From contig JAJFJX010000112.1 in the NCBI GenBank assembly GCA_021773655.1, positions 1 through 13,216 on the forward strand: a stretch of DNA of 13,216 bases, in the 5' to 3' direction. Under the pieces are notes generated by a model. The model was not told where the DNA came from, made no database searches, and saw only the letters and a list, made by a program, of their open reading frames with translations. The DNA is from Panacagrimonas sp. GTDB taxonomy: Bacteria; Pseudomonadota; Gammaproteobacteria; Nevskiales; Nevskiaceae. The translations under genes were made by a program, and so were the position numbers. Below, piece after piece: positions 12,842 through 13,216 of the stretch (the first letter of the stretch is position 1; the number at the start of each line of letters is the position of its first letter).

Positions 12842-13216
12842 GTGACGCCATTCAAACTCCAGCGTTCCGGCGTCATCGCCGTCATCGTTCTTGTCATCGC
12901 GCTTTCGATGGCCGGGTGTGCGTCCTTCGAACCCCTCCCCGCCCACACACTCCGGCATCGGCCCAGCCCGGTCGTGCAGGACCCGCGCGGGTTTGCACTG
13001 CTGTCGAGCCTGGGCGTCGTTCCGAGATTGCGCGTGACCCATGTCGATGAGCTTGCGCTGGCCTCGGGTCGTCTGACCGGTCCCGTGCAAGTAGGCGGCG
13101 TCACGTCGCCGGCCGCCGGCTCCACCGAGCTGGGGGTGTGGCTGACGCCTGGCTTTCACGTCATCCGGGTCGAGTTCATCCGCAACATCGAAGCGGGCAT
13201 CAGCTTCACGCGCGCT
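12842..13216 (+). CDS. Putative lipoprotein, 3' end outside window
   Basis: The frame runs off the right edge after 125 codons. GTG 12842 gives a textbook lipoprotein signal: MTPFKLQRSG, a hydrophobic core VIAVIVLVIALS and lipobox MAGC26, followed by ASFEPLPA. The mature part seen so far contains short strand-like stretches (LRVTHVDEL, LTGPVQVGG, FHVIRVEFIRNIEAG) and no motif I recognise. An in-frame ATG at 12737 has a better Shine-Dalgarno (AGGA, 7 bases upstream) but would put 35 polar residues ahead of the signal core, so I prefer GTG. Partner genes lie outside the window. Confidence 0.6.
   Translation, partial: MTPFKLQRSGVIAVIVLVIALSMAGCASFEPLPAHTLRHRPSPVVQDPRGFALLSSLGVVPRLRVTHVDELALASGRLTGPVQVGGVTSPAAGSTELGVWLTPGFHVIRVEFIRNIEAGISFTRA

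Overview
The window is high-GC chromosomal DNA from a Gram-negative bacterium. It encodes outer-membrane, lipoprotein and periplasmic proteins, a metG-rnfB-nth cluster, an MCE/PqiC pair, a YccA-type Bax inhibitor-1 protein and a DUF1134/EipA protein. This mix fits a gammaproteobacterium, perhaps near Xanthomonadales/Chromatiales; the taxonomic placement is inference from gene content only.

Layout. (1) Positions 1-1500: the 3' end of a tRNA, probably tRNA-Lys, followed by a small Mu-like prophage remnant. The remnant has three minus-strand genes: a MuF C-terminal nuclease-type domain, a tiny CxxC protein and a tail-completion/virion-morphogenesis protein. Two 81-bp direct repeats (59-139 and 1315-1395, 74/81 identical) bracket it. 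(2) 1655-5035, plus strand: metG, a soluble RnfB-type ferredoxin and nth, forming a likely operon in which nth overlaps rnfB by ATGA. (3) 5044-6623, minus strand: an ABC-transport auxiliary lipoprotein (PqiC type) coupled to an MCE/MlaD protein, with no ATPase or permease beside them. (4) 6742-7326, plus strand: a secreted DUF1134/EipA-family protein, divergent from the MCE gene. (5) 7400-11436, minus strand: a two-gene unit made of an exported 694-residue Gly/Asn-rich tandem-repeat protein followed by a TpsB-like (ShlB/FhaC-like) outer-membrane barrel. (6) 11667-12380, plus strand: a YccA/BI-1 membrane protein with a clear terminator. (7) 12428 to the right edge: about 400 bases without a supported gene, then the start of an unidentified lipoprotein that runs off the window.

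The most interesting part is the pair at 7400-11436. It looks like two-partner secretion in gene order and in the exporter fold, but it departs from the textbook system in several ways. I see no TPS domain in the exported partner. Its repeat unit is only 16 residues, in places alternating as a 32-residue double rung. Its C-terminus carries two copies of a C-x18-C module. The barrel protein has no visible signal peptide and has LEAY where the family normally has VRGY/F. I regard it as a candidate variant secretion or surface-display system; the function is not shown by the sequence.
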